Part shown: piece by piece, positions 9,148-18,528 of the stretch
How positions within the stretch are numbered: the stretch's first letter is position 1
Layout: every line of letters begins with the position of its first letter
Assembly (NCBI GenBank): GCA_041859045.1
Contig: JBHELB010000039.1
Location: 62,001-126,000 of the forward strand
Source: JBHELB01 sp041859045
GTDB lineage: Bacteria > Hydrogenedentota > Hydrogenedentia > Hydrogenedentales > SLHB01
DNA length: 64,000 nt
Direction of reading: 5' to 3'
Notes under the pieces: generated by a model
Seen by the model: the letters and a program-made list of their open reading frames with translations, nothing else
Told to the model about the DNA's origin: nothing
The model's database searches: none
Made by a program: the position numbers and the translations under genes

Positions 9148-11348
9148 TGCGAGAGTGTTTTTCGTGTGCGACGAGACGGCACGAGGGCTTTGGCGCGTCG
9201 GATGAGCGCGGCGCTGTCCGCGGCGGAAAGTGGACGTAACCCGAAGCGAACCGCTTCATAGTCGTTCAGAAACGCGGCGACTTCTTCCGCGGCGGGCCAG
9301 TGCCAGGCATGAACTTGCGCGAGCACCTCTCCGGCGGTCTTGCCGCTGGGCTCGAGTCCCGCGCGGCGGGCATGCCCCAGGAAGACACGATACGCATGCG
9401 CAGCGCGCGCTTGGTCCGCCGATAGGCGCGCCCCGATTCCCAAGCGCCGCTGTCTGCGCCAACGCCGCCAGGTTAACCCACCCGCTACCGCGAGTAGTCC
9501 GCCGAGCGTTACGAACACCGTCACCGGCGCGCCCTGGCGCGCACCCTCGACCGCGCCCGTTGCCACTTCTGCGCGCGGCCGGTCCTGCAACGCGCCGGGC
9601 ATGCCGAGCCAGCCCATCGCGGTATTCTGAAGTCGGCTCCACGTCGTTATGCCTTGGTAACCCACCACGTTGCGGAACCACAGCATGCGCGCGCGGTGAA
9701 CTTGCCTCATCGCGGCGCGGAACATCGCATTTCCGGTGGATTCAAGTTCGCCGAGGGGCGAGGGGTCGAACCGCACCCAGCCTTGATCGACGAAGTACAC
9801 CTCAACCCAGAGGTGCGCCATGCTCCGCCGCACCAGGTACGCACGATCCGCGTCGCTCCATTCGCCGCCGCGGTAGCCTTGCACGACACGCGATGGAATG
9901 CCAATGCTTCGAAGCATCAGCGCCATCGCGCTCGCATAGAGTTCGCAATGGCCAACTCGGGCATCGTGGATAAACGCATCCACCGCGTAACGTCCGGGAA
10001 GGGCCGGTACGCTCAGCGAATAGAGAAATCCCGGTCCTTCGAGATACTGCTGCACCGCCAGCGCTTTGTCGTACGCCGTTGGCGCGTTGCGCGTGAGGTC
10101 TTGCGCCAACGTGCGGGTGCGCGGCTCCACTTCGGCGTTGGTGAGCAGAAAATAGTCGCGCTTTCCCATCACTGCGCGATAGGTTTCGGGGCAATTCCGC
10201 AAGACTTCGGGCGTGGGCTGGCGCGTGTCCGACCACGCCGTGCAATAGAACGAGGCGTGGCGTCCGCCGATACGCACCACCGAAAAATCGCTGTCGCGGT
10301 TCCATGCCAACGCCGTGCTGGCGTCCGCGACTTGCCGCACCGTGGCGAGGATCGGGACGCCTTCGGCGCCGGGATCCTCAAGAAACAAGTGCTGCCGTAC
10401 GAGAACGCGGTCGTCGAAACCGGCGCTTGCGGCAAACAAGGTCCCGCCGTCCGCCCCGAAGCGGACGCGTGCGCGCTGATCGTCGAAATTGTGCGAAACG
10501 GATATTGCGGTCCAGGTGTCGGACGTGAAGTAATTGAGCGGATGGATCCGCCAATATAGCTCGTCTGGATAGGCCCCCTCGGGAAGATCGGGAAACTCCG
10601 CACGCAGTACAATCGTCTCGTCCTTGGCAATGTCGGTCGCCGCGCCGCCAAGACTCACCTCCGACGGGGTCCCGGTGGCGGCGGTGATTACGTTCGAGCG
10701 TCCCAAAGCGCCCGCCTCGATGCGCGGCAACAACACGAATACCGCAATCGTCAGCGCCAAGGCGGTAAGGCCCATGGTCCAACCGATCCGCCCCAAGCGT
10801 TGGCCGCGCAGGCGATCGGGCCAGACCCGGCGGACGTCGACGCCCAGTTCGAGGTTCTTGCGCGTTTCGTGTGTGGCGAGCCCCACCAGGGCGCCATACA
10901 TTTCGAGCAAGACCAAGGCGGGCAGCGCCGTCAGACCAAATAGCAGCAGCGCGGGACCGATACCCGCCTCGGGCAACAACGAACACGCGCCGAGCACCAT
11001 GAAAAACGCCATGAGAAAAATCTGGGCGTAATCGCGCGGGGTTTTCTGATGCCACATTTTATAGGTCTGCACGTAGACCACCACGAGCAACACGGTGTCG
11101 ATCAGACGGAATACCGACCAGAAGTAAAACAGCGAGAGGATAAACAGCGCGGATATGATATTCGTCACTTGGCGATACGCGCGGTATCGCGCGTCGAGAC
11201 GAAGCGCCAGCGACTCGGCCGCCAACACCGCCAACGGCCACAGCAGAAGCCGGGCGCCATACTCGGGAACGCTCGACAACGCCGCATAGCCGGAGACGAT
11301 CAATAGCCCTGTCGCGATCTGGAGGTAGCGCGGGATGGCTTTATGCAT
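9144..11348 (-). CDS. Transglutaminase-like membrane protein (TgpA/DUF3488 type)
   Basis: The 734-residue protein begins at ATG 11348, overlapping the upstream DUF58 stop by 8 bases. About five or six N-terminal transmembrane helices (roughly 1-210) are followed by a large extracytoplasmic part with the transglutaminase core: Cys468 in VGHCELYASAMAL, His512 in MAHLWVEVYF and Asp528 in VRFDPSPLG, which is the full Cys-His-Asp triad. A further transmembrane helix near residue 600 precedes a cytoplasmic DUF4129-like tail. MoxR-DUF58-TgpA is a widespread gene set, and the P. aeruginosa homologue TgpA is essential. Its exact substrate is not established; it probably acts on periplasmic or envelope proteins. 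It is the last gene of the operon. Confidence 0.9.
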   Translation of the reverse strand: MHKAIPRYLQIATGLLIVSGYAALSSVPEYGARLLLWPLAVLAAESLALRLDARYRAYRQVTNIISALFILSLFYFWSVFRLIDTVLLVVVYVQTYKMWHQKTPRDYAQIFLMAFFMVLGACSLLPEAGIGPALLLFGLTALPALVLLEMYGALVGLATHETRKNLELGVDVRRVWPDRLRGQRLGRIGWTMGLTALALTIAVFVLLPRIEAGALGRSNVITAATGTPSEVSLGGAATDIAKDETIVLRAEFPDLPEGAYPDELYWRIHPLNYFTSDTWTAISVSHNFDDQRARVRFGADGGTLFAASAGFDDRVLVRQHLFLEDPGAEGVPILATVRQVADASTALAWNRDSDFSVVRIGGRHASFYCTAWSDTRQPTPEVLRNCPETYRAVMGKRDYFLLTNAEVEPRTRTLAQDLTRNAPTAYDKALAVQQYLEGPGFLYSLSVPALPGRYAVDAFIHDARVGHCELYASAMALMLRSIGIPSRVVQGYRGGEWSDADRAYLVRRSMAHLWVEVYFVDQGWVRFDPSPLGELESTGNAMFRAAMRQVHRARMLWFRNVVGYQGITTWSRLQNTAMGWLGMPGALQDRPRAEVATGAVEGARQGAPVTVFVTLGGLLAVAGGLTWRRWRRQRRLGIGARLSADQARAAHAYRVFLGHARRAGLEPSGKTAGEVLAQVHAWHWPAAEEVAAFLNDYEAVRFGLRPLSAADSAALIRRAKALVPSRRTRKTLSH

Positions 11349-12423
11349 ACACCACCTCCCGCGGATCGAGCACGCGCAGCCCAGGACCCACGACGCGCCC
11401 CCAAAGCCCGGGGTCCGGCGAGAGGCACACGAGCGCCGCGCCGCGCGGTAATGCGGCCGCCGCGCGCGCGAACGGATCGGGGGCATCCTCGGCCACCGGC
11501 TCGACGCGCGCGAGCAAGTCCAGAATACGCGCCGCGTGCGAACGGCCCTCGCCTTCGGGCACGTCTCGGTCACCCACGGACATCGCCACCGCGTATTGCC
11601 GGTTGAGCAGGGTGACCGCCAACGAAGCAAGCACTTCGACGGTATCCTCAAATCGTTCGTCGAAGTCCTCGAGCCTTGGACATTGCCGGGCGTCGAGCAC
11701 GAATACAAGCCGCCGCGCCACGCTTCGTTCGAGTTCGCGCACCAACGGTTTGCCCACGCGCGCACTCGCACGCCAAGAGATCAGCCGTGGATCGTCGCCC
11801 GGCACATATTCGCGCAGGGAGAAGAATTCATCGCCGTCGCGCAGGGCTGTGCGCGAGCGCGCGCCGGTGCGCGTGCTCTGTTCGAGCGACGCGGTGCGCA
11901 GCGGGCGCACGCGTGGATACACCACCACCTCGGCATTGTCTTGCATAAGGCGGCGACGCGTTAACAGGCCAAAAGGGTAGCCGGATTCGACCACCAACGG
12001 CGGAAGCCGGTGAACGCCTCGACGCGGCAGCGTTTCCATTACGGACAGACGGGCCTCCTCGCGCGGTCCCAGCGCCGCGAGGTAAGCCAATGTCTCCTCG
12101 CGACGAGTCGCTTCCGCCACGCGCACCGACAGCACAGGCCAAGAGGCGCTGCGATTCTTGAGCGTGAGGCCAATCGAGAACGGTTCGCCGCGATGAACGC
12201 CGTGCGGCGGCTCGCGCAGAAGGGCAACGCGGCGCAGGTTTCCAAGCGGGGCGAAAAAAGACAGCACCAGGACCGCGCCGAGTCCCGCGAAAACGAGGTA
12301 GAACAAATTCGATCCGGTATTCAGCGCGGCGAGAAACAACAACGCCGCCGCAAGCGCGAGCATCGCGCCTCGCTGCGTGGGAATCAGGCGTAGCCGTGCG
12401 AACCAACTCGGCGCGCGGTTCAC
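11341..12423 (-). CDS. DUF58 domain protein with VWA-like fold
   Basis: The 360-residue protein has two N-terminal transmembrane helices (about 19-37 and 39-60) after the typical IPTQRGAML lead-in. The DUF58 core follows: FFSLREYVPGDDPRLISWRA, then KPLVRELE and LVFVLDARQ, the strand that carries the MIDAS-like Asp. The start is GTG, 7 bases after the moxR stop, and it matches the family's usual N-terminus. DUF58 proteins are regularly encoded next to MoxR ATPases and are thought to be their client or adaptor. Here it sits between moxR and the transglutaminase. Confidence 0.88.
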   Translation of the reverse strand: MNRAPSWFARLRLIPTQRGAMLALAAALLFLAALNTGSNLFYLVFAGLGAVLVLSFFAPLGNLRRVALLREPPHGVHRGEPFSIGLTLKNRSASWPVLSVRVAEATRREETLAYLAALGPREEARLSVMETLPRRGVHRLPPLVVESGYPFGLLTRRRLMQDNAEVVVYPRVRPLRTASLEQSTRTGARSRTALRDGDEFFSLREYVPGDDPRLISWRASARVGKPLVRELERSVARRLVFVLDARQCPRLEDFDERFEDTVEVLASLAVTLLNRQYAVAMSVGDRDVPEGEGRSHAARILDLLARVEPVAEDAPDPFARAAAALPRGAALVCLSPDPGLWGRVVGPGLRVLDPREVVYA

Positions 12424-12430
12424 GGCGGCC

Positions 12431-13411
12431 TCAGCGCGGCACCGGGACCTGGCGCACGAGGTCCGTCACCGCGCGCGCGCGTTCACGGGCCGACGTCGCC
12501 GGGTCCGCGCCGCGCGCTCGCAACAACACCCGATGCGCCAACGCCGGCGCCGCCACATGCTTGACGTCGTCCGGAGTCGCGTAGTCGCGGCCATTTACCA
12601 GCGCCCACGCCTGGCAGACTTCATAGAACGACACCGACGCGCGCGGACTGGCGCCCAGTAACACCTGCGGGTCTTCGCGCGTCGCGCGAACGATGTCGAG
12701 CATGTACTGCGCGACGCTGTCTTCAACGGTGACCCGCCCCACGCTTTGCTGCAACTCCAATACCTGCGCGACGCTCAGCGCCGGGGGTAATCCATCGATC
12801 GCCGCCCACGGATCGCGCCGGCGCATGATGTGCAGTTCATCCACCTCGCCGGGATACCCCATGTCGATGCGCAGCATGAAGCGGTCTAGTTGCGATTCGG
12901 GCAAGGTGTAGGTGCCCTCGTACTCAATAGGGTTCTGCGTCGCCAACACCATGAACGGTTGGGGAAGGACATACGTCTGGCCGTCCACGGAAACCCGTGC
13001 CTCGCTCATGGCTTCCAGCAGGGCGCTCTGCGTTTTGGGCGGGGTGCGGTTGATTTCATCCGCCAGAATGATGCTCGAAAACACCGGGCCGCGCCGGAAC
13101 TCGAACTCGTTTGTTCGCGGATCGAGGATGGATACCCCGAGAATGTCCGACGGCAGCATGTCGCTCGTGAATTGAATCCGCGCAAAGCTGCAATCTATCG
13201 ATTTCGCCAGCCCTTGGGCCAGGGTCGTCTTGCCAATTCCCGGGACGTCTTCGATGAGAAGATGACCGCGCGCCAGCAAGCCCGCCACACAGAGTTTCAC
13301 CACCTCGCGCTTACCGAAAATCACACGCTCGATGTTTTCGATCAGCCGGTTGATGTGTGCGGCCGCGCCCTTTGCATCCAGCCCGGTGGGAAGCGTCGTG
13401 GATTGCGTCAT
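12431..13411 (-). CDS. MoxR-family AAA+ ATPase (first system)
   Basis: The 326-residue ATPase has Walker A EDVPGIGKTTLAQ, Walker B IILADEINRTPPKTQSALLEAM, sensor 1 LATQNPIEYEGTYTLPESQ and a C-terminal lid (GASPRASVSFYEVCQ). MoxR ATPases act as chaperones for metal insertion or complex assembly together with VWA/DUF58 proteins. ATG at 13411 is preceded by AAAGGAG. It is first in the minus-strand moxR-DUF58-transglutaminase operon and is clearly different in sequence from the second MoxR at 53280. Confidence 0.93.
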   Translation of the reverse strand: MTQSTTLPTGLDAKGAAAHINRLIENIERVIFGKREVVKLCVAGLLARGHLLIEDVPGIGKTTLAQGLAKSIDCSFARIQFTSDMLPSDILGVSILDPRTNEFEFRRGPVFSSIILADEINRTPPKTQSALLEAMSEARVSVDGQTYVLPQPFMVLATQNPIEYEGTYTLPESQLDRFMLRIDMGYPGEVDELHIMRRRDPWAAIDGLPPALSVAQVLELQQSVGRVTVEDSVAQYMLDIVRATREDPQVLLGASPRASVSFYEVCQAWALVNGRDYATPDDVKHVAAPALAHRVLLRARGADPATSARERARAVTDLVRQVPVPR

Positions 13412-13561
13412 GCGACTCCTTTCATGCTGCGAAGCGCTCGCGTTGGGCTCGCGTTCCGGCCTGTATCGGAAAACACCCGGCTACGGCCCTGCATTTCACG
13501 CTACGGGATGCTCCCCGGAACTTCAAGCGGCAAAGCCACTTGGCATGCCTTTAATGCAGCG

Positions 13562-15388
13562 TCAGGAACCCGGTGCGGCGTCCACACCCGCTCTTAGTCG
13601 GGTCAGGCGCGCCGCGTAGGCTTCGCGAAACACCGCCATGGGCATGCCTTCATTAATATACTCGGTCTTCCATGCGTCGACGGCGTCGAAGAACGCTTGG
13701 GCCGCTTTCTCCGCCCCGGCCAATTGCCCGGCCTCTACAGGCGGCGCCTCGGGTACGCGCATCATTTCCACATAATAAACCGGCATGCGGAAACGCTGCA
13801 CGCGCTTAAGCAAGACAGGATCGTTTTTCACGCGGGCTTTGGCGCGGTCGAGGAAGACATTCGCGCGCGACAGAAAATCCCCGCCGAAGAAATCCGTCGT
13901 GGGACCGTATCCAAGTCCGATATGAACCTTCTGGTCTTGCGCGCGCCGATGAAGAAAGTCGATGTATGCCCGCAGCGGCCGCGCCGCTTGGCCGTAGTAC
14001 CCCTCGAGAAATTCGTCGATCTCCCGATCCACGTCGCGATCGGGCTTCCACAGGAGCCGCGCCAGCAGATAGTTGCGAAGTTCCGCCATCTCGCCGCCGC
14101 CCGTGCCTTGATAGTTGCCCTGTTCGAAGATGCCGCGTGCGCCGTGCTCAATAAAGAACTGAATGTTTGGCTGGAGCGAATACAGATTGGGAAACGGTTG
14201 AATGTAGTGAGAGAAATTGGTGGTGTAATCCCAGATGAAAAGGTGATTGCTCTTTTGTTTCCAGGCGATCATGTCCTCGACAAAGGTTTTGTTGCGCGGG
14301 TCGGAACACGTCGCGAGCGGATGAGAGAAGCAGCACTCGATACTGCAAAGACGCGGCGCGACGTTCTCGCGCGGCGCAAGATTCTTGGGGGCCTTGCGTG
14401 TGTACTGATAGGCCAATGTGCCGACAAACCGATCCGGGAACTTCGCGCGCACGGCGTCCGCGACCTGGTTCACAAACGCGATGACCGGCCCCGCTTCGCT
14501 GCCTTCGGCTTGGACGATTGCCTGGCACGAGGCGCATTGGCAAGGCCGGTAGCAGTCGTTCTGCGAGACATCCACGACGCGCACGTTCGCGTCGCTCCGC
14601 ATGCGCTCGCGCACGCCCTCGATAACCAAGCGCAGCACATCGGGGTTGGTGAGGCATAACTGCGCGCTAGCCGACGTTCGCTTGCCGTCGATCAGGGAGT
14701 AGTACTCGGGATGCTCGCCGAAATACGTGTCGGGCGGAACAAACGCGTAGAAGGTGTGAACGCCGAGATACATAAATCCGCCGCCGTGGCTTCTGTCGAG
14801 TGCGCTGATCCAACCCGCGTTGATCCGGTTGCGCAAGTTCCACTTCGGGTCGCGCGCTTCAACCCAGAAGGATTCGCGGTACAGCAGCGGAGGCGTGTAG
14901 GCATCGTCAATGCGTCCGATCCGCAACGTAGGCCGCTTTGGAATCCGCGTCGCATCCGGCGTAAACCAGCGACAGCCGAGATACTCGTCGAGAAAGGCGT
15001 AAACGCCGTAGGCGGTCCCGCGCACAGGACCGCCTACGATAACCAACGATTCGCCGCAGGTCTTAATCAGGTATCCTTCGTCACCAAGCGCGGCCCAGTC
15101 GGGCTGAACGCCAAGCGCGTCAAGATACCGGCTTGCCCCAAGCACAATCGCCTTTTTCGGCAGAGGCGCGTCGTCTGTCTGTATGGGCAACGTCGCGCCG
15201 GTTATTTCAGCCAGGTGCTTTTGCAGGTCCAGCGCGGCGGTTTCCACCACCGGCGGGGCTTGCGCGGCGCGAACAATGACGTAGCGGCTCTCGCCGCCGC
15301 GCGCGAGCGTCAACGCCGTCGCTGAAAGTGTCACGCATAGTATGGCCAAACTCGCGACGACCCCCATCCGCCATCTCATGCCACGCAT
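13562..15388 (-). CDS. Secreted DUF4838 protein (glycoside-hydrolase-like)
   Basis: The 608-residue protein carries a signal peptide (about 1-30). Residues 35-150 form the N-terminal domain seen before GH20/GH67-type catalytic domains (AALDLQKHLAEITGATLPI, then VGGPVRGTAYGVYAFLDEYLGCRWFTPD). The central part matches DUF4838, including HTFYAFVPPDTYFGEHPEYYSLIDG (given here only as a region), QNDCYRPCQCASCQ and FVNQVADAVRAKFP. Such proteins are common in polysaccharide-degrading Planctomycetes, Lentisphaerae and Hydrogenedentota. A catalytic activity has not been established for the family to my knowledge. AGGGGAGG lies 7 bases before ATG 15388. It is likely periplasmic or extracellular. Confidence 0.78.
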   Translation of the reverse strand: MRGMRWRMGVVASLAILCVTLSATALTLARGGESRYVIVRAAQAPPVVETAALDLQKHLAEITGATLPIQTDDAPLPKKAIVLGASRYLDALGVQPDWAALGDEGYLIKTCGESLVIVGGPVRGTAYGVYAFLDEYLGCRWFTPDATRIPKRPTLRIGRIDDAYTPPLLYRESFWVEARDPKWNLRNRINAGWISALDRSHGGGFMYLGVHTFYAFVPPDTYFGEHPEYYSLIDGKRTSASAQLCLTNPDVLRLVIEGVRERMRSDANVRVVDVSQNDCYRPCQCASCQAIVQAEGSEAGPVIAFVNQVADAVRAKFPDRFVGTLAYQYTRKAPKNLAPRENVAPRLCSIECCFSHPLATCSDPRNKTFVEDMIAWKQKSNHLFIWDYTTNFSHYIQPFPNLYSLQPNIQFFIEHGARGIFEQGNYQGTGGGEMAELRNYLLARLLWKPDRDVDREIDEFLEGYYGQAARPLRAYIDFLHRRAQDQKVHIGLGYGPTTDFFGGDFLSRANVFLDRAKARVKNDPVLLKRVQRFRMPVYYVEMMRVPEAPPVEAGQLAGAEKAAQAFFDAVDAWKTEYINEGMPMAVFREAYAARLTRLRAGVDAAPGS

Positions 15389-15477
15389 ATTCGAACCTCC
15401 CCTGATCCGAGAAACGTATTCTCACCCGGGGGTAGCCTACCATGCGCGCGGTCTTGAGGGAAGCGGCGATACATGAT

Positions 15478-15855
15478 TCATCTTGCGCCGCCCCGTCGGC
15501 GAACACGCAAGCGCCGAAGGCCCCCGCTGGCCGCCGCCTGCCGCAACTTGCGCAGGGAGCGTTGCACCGCGCGGTAAACGGACGAGGCATTCGTGCCGGT
15601 CAGTTCGCCCGCTTCGCGAAACGTCTTTCCGTAGAAGTAATACAACTCGACACAACGCCGCTCGCGCAGCGTCAGGCGCGCTTCCATCTGATTTCGAACC
15701 CAACGCAGCAGCACTGCCTTTTCTCGCCCCCACTCAATGCCGCGCTGGACTTCTTCAGGCGTCTCAAACCACGGACCGCGGTCTAGGCTAAACGACTGAA
15801 TAACCTTCGGCTGAGTGACGACGGCAAAACGGCTGGCACGGCTTCGTTCAATCAT
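15478..15855 (-). CDS. Stand-alone sigma-70 region-4-like HTH protein
   Basis: The 125-residue protein starts at ATG 15855 behind AGAAGGAG. Its centre and C-terminus read as a sigma region 4 or LuxR-like HTH: MEARLTLRERRCVELYYFYG, then GKTFREAGELTGTNASSVYRA and VQRSLRKLRQ. No sigma region 2 (core-binding, -10 recognition) is present, so it should not act alone as a sigma factor. A YlxM-like or accessory DNA-binding role is more likely. It lies 89 bases upstream of the DUF4838 gene in the same direction. A promoter-like pair at 16087-16115 gives it a leader of roughly 220 bases. Confidence 0.65.
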   Translation of the reverse strand: MIERSRASRFAVVTQPKVIQSFSLDRGPWFETPEEVQRGIEWGREKAVLLRWVRNQMEARLTLRERRCVELYYFYGKTFREAGELTGTNASSVYRAVQRSLRKLRQAAASGGLRRLRVRRRGGAR

Positions 15856-16086
15856 GTTCCAACTCCTTCTCGCCATACAGGCAAACACGGCCCCCAGTGA
15901 TGCGTCTTTTCCGCGCACAAGACGACTATGCCTTGTGATGTCGAAAAAGACTTTTGCAAACCATGTGTCCTTGCTGCGCGTTTTCTGCGCGCCGGTACCG
16001 GCGTCGACATCAAGCGCGCGCAGTCGCGGCAAAGAGAAATGCAGGCGTCGGGCGTGTTGCATTGCCGGACGCGCAGTCTGTCTATA

Positions 16087-16115
16087 TATATAGAACTCTT
16101 GTTGCACTCTGTCTT
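16087..16115 (-). promoter_or_regulatory. Sigma-70-like promoter for the HTH gene
   Basis: On the minus strand AAGACA (plus-strand 16110-16115) and TATATA (16087-16092) are 17 bases apart. The stretch 15856-16086 between it and the HTH gene holds no recognisable gene, only a possible N-terminal extension of the HTH frame that lacks a ribosome site. Confidence 0.4.
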
Positions 16116-16160
16116 AGTGGTGCGGAAGTCACTAATGGAACAGTACGTTACCAAACAGAA

Positions 16161-16192
16161 CGACCCCCAGCAGTCATAGCCGCTGGGGGTCG
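16161..16192 (-). terminator. Terminator of the epimerase/aminotransferase gene
   Basis: An 11-bp perfect stem (CGACCCCCAGC, 16161-16171, with 16182-16192) and 10-base loop lies 21 bases after the stop of the minus-strand fusion gene. On the minus strand it is followed by TTCTGTTTGG, a T-rich but imperfect tract. Confidence 0.7.
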
Positions 16193-16213
16193 AGTTGGGA
16201 GCAAGGGTGCGCG

Positions 16214-18388
16214 TTATTTCTTTCGGCAGTGGTAAAGAATTTTCTTGAGAGTATCCACAGACTCCTGAACATTTTTATCGGTTAACCGCGGGTGCAACGG
16301 TAAAGAGAGCACCGACATCGACGCCGCCGTCGCATGGGGCAGGTCTTCGGGCTTTACTCCGAGCGTCTCGCGGTAGTACTGATGCAGGTGAAGCGCGAGA
16401 AAATGCACGCGGGCCTCGACGTTTTCCCGGATCATTGCCTGCGCAATCTCATCGCGGGTCATGGTCAAGCGGTCAAGGCGAAGGCGGACGACCATCAAGT
16501 GCCATGCGTGTCCCTCGTGGACCGTCTGTGGAAGTTCTATTTCCTCGATATCCTCCAGTAGCGTGCGATAGCGCTGCGCCAGGCGACGGCGCGCGGCAAT
16601 AAAGCCATGCAGACGCCGCAGTTGCTCGATCCCCATGGCCGCGCCGACATTGGTCATGTTGTACTTGAACCCGGGCTGCACGACCTCGGGCGGAGACGCC
16701 GGCGCATTCTGGCCATAACGCCCCCACGCGGTCACGGCCATGCCGTTATGCGCGAGCAAGCGCAGTCCCCGCGCAGTCTCTTCGTCCGCACAGGTGATCG
16801 CGCCGCCTTCGATGGTGGTGATGTTCTTGACCGGATAGAAACTGAAACACGTGTAAGGACTCACCGAACCGATCGGCGTGCCCTTGTAGTCGGCGCCCAG
16901 CGCGTGCGCGGCGTCTTCGATGACGGCAATGCCATGACGGCGGCCGATGTCTTGAATCGCGGCCAGATCGCACGGCTGCCCCGCCAAATCCACGGGGATA
17001 ATCGCGCGGGTGCGGGGCGTAATCGCGGCCTCGATCGCGCGCGGGTCCACGTTGAGCGTCGCCGGGTCGATATCGGCAAACACCATGCGCGCGCCCATGT
17101 TGGTGATGGTGTTGGCGGTCGATGCCCAGGTAATGGGCGGCGTGATCACGTCGTCGCCGGGTTTTACGCCCGCGTGAACAAGGCACAAATGCAGGGCGGC
17201 CGTGCAAGAAGATACGGCCACGGCATACGGCGCGCCCGTAACTTCGGCCAAGGACTTCTCGAACTCCGTCACTTTCGCGCCCGAAGTCAGCCAGCCGCTG
17301 CGGATCACGTCGATCACCGCGCTCTCTTCTTCCTCGCCCAGGCAGGGCGGCGCCAGCGGAATGAAGCGTGGCGCGATCGGTTCGCCGCCCTCGGAGACCG
17401 GTGTTGCAAGAAGCCGCTTCATCCAGCGCACATTGAAATAGATATCGTCAAAGGGGTCAATCGAAGCGTCCTCGAGCGCCTGGCGTATTTCGCGCACGCC
17501 GTCCTCCATCGTAAAGGATGGCGTGAACCCGAGTACGCGCTGGATCTTGGAGAAATTGACGCTGTAATTGCGCAGGTCCTCGTCGCTGAGCATTTCTTCG
17601 ATCTCGACGCCAGGGATAAGTTTCTGTATGCGCTGGGCGAGATCGACGATCGCGTAGTTCTCGCGATCCGACCCGACGTTGAAGACTTCGCCTTCCACTT
17701 GAGCCGCCGGCGCTTCGGCCATCGCCATGAACGCGCGGGCCACGTCGCGCACGTGCAAGAAGGGCCGCCACTGGCGGCCGCCGCCGTAGACGCGGATAAG
17801 GTGAAGGCGCACGGCGGTGGCGGCCATCTGATTGATGGCCAGATCGAATCGCATGCGCGGCGACCACCCGAAAAGCGTCGCCGGTCTTCCCACCGCCACT
17901 TCGAAGTCGGGGCCGCTCAGCGGCAGGAGAAATTTTTCGCAATCCAGCTTGCCGCGCGCGTACGTCGACACGGGATTGGTCGCGCTCTCCTCGTCGAGCA
18001 GACCGCTCACCCCCTTGCCATACACGCTGCACGACGACGCGAACACGAACCGGCGCACGCCCGCCGCTCGTGCGCGTTCGGTCAAGTCGCGCGTTCCGGC
18101 AACATTCACATCGATCGCCATGTCGGCGTCAAGGTCGCAGGAGGGGTCGTTTGAAAGACCGGCCAGATGGATAATCGCCTCGACGCCGTCGAGAAGCGTT
18201 GGGTGTTCGCGCAGTCGCCGGATATCGCCCCGCACCCAGGTCAATCCCGGGAGGTTTCGCTGCGGGCTCAATCGCTCCTCGCCGAAACAAAACCGGTCAA
18301 AAACCACCACTTCATGCCCGCGCTCGATCAACATCGGCGTTAGGTGACACCCGACATATCCGCCGCCGCCCGTTACCAAAATCCGCAT
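16214..18388 (-). CDS. Fused NAD-dependent sugar epimerase/dehydratase and DegT-type PLP aminotransferase
   Basis: The 724-residue protein joins two enzymes. Residues 1-315 are an extended SDR: Rossmann motif TGGGGYVG, DxxD-type loops, S-C-S in FASSCSVYG, and catalytic Y143-x3-K147 (STYARGKLD). Residues about 330-724 are a DegT/DnrJ/EryC1/StrS aminotransferase: SSCTAALHL phosphate-binding turn, VIEDAAHALGA with the PLP Asp, and Schiff-base Lys521 in FSFYPVKNITT. Together these would make a 4-keto (or 3-keto) nucleotide sugar and then aminate it. The substrate is inferred to be a nucleotide-activated hexose. ATG 18388 is preferred over GTG 18394. A divergently transcribed hexapeptide acyltransferase suggests an N-acylated amino sugar pathway for cell-surface glycans. 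Confidence 0.87.
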   Translation of the reverse strand: MRILVTGGGGYVGCHLTPMLIERGHEVVVFDRFCFGEERLSPQRNLPGLTWVRGDIRRLREHPTLLDGVEAIIHLAGLSNDPSCDLDADMAIDVNVAGTRDLTERARAAGVRRFVFASSCSVYGKGVSGLLDEESATNPVSTYARGKLDCEKFLLPLSGPDFEVAVGRPATLFGWSPRMRFDLAINQMAATAVRLHLIRVYGGGRQWRPFLHVRDVARAFMAMAEAPAAQVEGEVFNVGSDRENYAIVDLAQRIQKLIPGVEIEEMLSDEDLRNYSVNFSKIQRVLGFTPSFTMEDGVREIRQALEDASIDPFDDIYFNVRWMKRLLATPVSEGGEPIAPRFIPLAPPCLGEEEESAVIDVIRSGWLTSGAKVTEFEKSLAEVTGAPYAVAVSSCTAALHLCLVHAGVKPGDDVITPPITWASTANTITNMGARMVFADIDPATLNVDPRAIEAAITPRTRAIIPVDLAGQPCDLAAIQDIGRRHGIAVIEDAAHALGADYKGTPIGSVSPYTCFSFYPVKNITTIEGGAITCADEETARGLRLLAHNGMAVTAWGRYGQNAPASPPEVVQPGFKYNMTNVGAAMGIEQLRRLHGFIAARRRLAQRYRTLLEDIEEIELPQTVHEGHAWHLMVVRLRLDRLTMTRDEIAQAMIRENVEARVHFLALHLHQYYRETLGVKPEDLPHATAASMSVLSLPLHPRLTDKNVQESVDTLKKILYHCRKK

Positions 18389-18430
18389 GCGCACCCCCTA
18401 TGAGCGTCCACCACTCTCACCTGGACTCGC

Positions 18431-18436
18431 AGTATA
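18431..18436 (-). promoter_or_regulatory. Possible -10 element (TATACT) of the fusion gene
   Basis: The minus strand reads TATACT here, about 43 bases before the ATG at 18388. The -35 region at 17-18 bases spacing is poor, so the call rests on the -10 hexamer alone. Confidence 0.3.
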
Positions 18437-18471
18437 GCAGGCAGACCACGCGTAAGGACAGGCGGGCTGGG

Positions 18472-18500
18472 TTGTGTCGGAGCGGATAGGTGATTACAAT
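18472..18500 (+). promoter_or_regulatory. Sigma-70-like promoter for the acyltransferase/HAD pair
   Basis: TTGTGT (18472-18477) and TACAAT (18495-18500) are separated by 17 bases. It lies 28 bases before the ATG at 18529 and forms, with the opposite TATACT at 18431-18436, a compact divergent promoter region. Confidence 0.5.
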
Positions 18501-18528
18501 ATCCTTTTCCAAGCAACGAGGAATTGGA

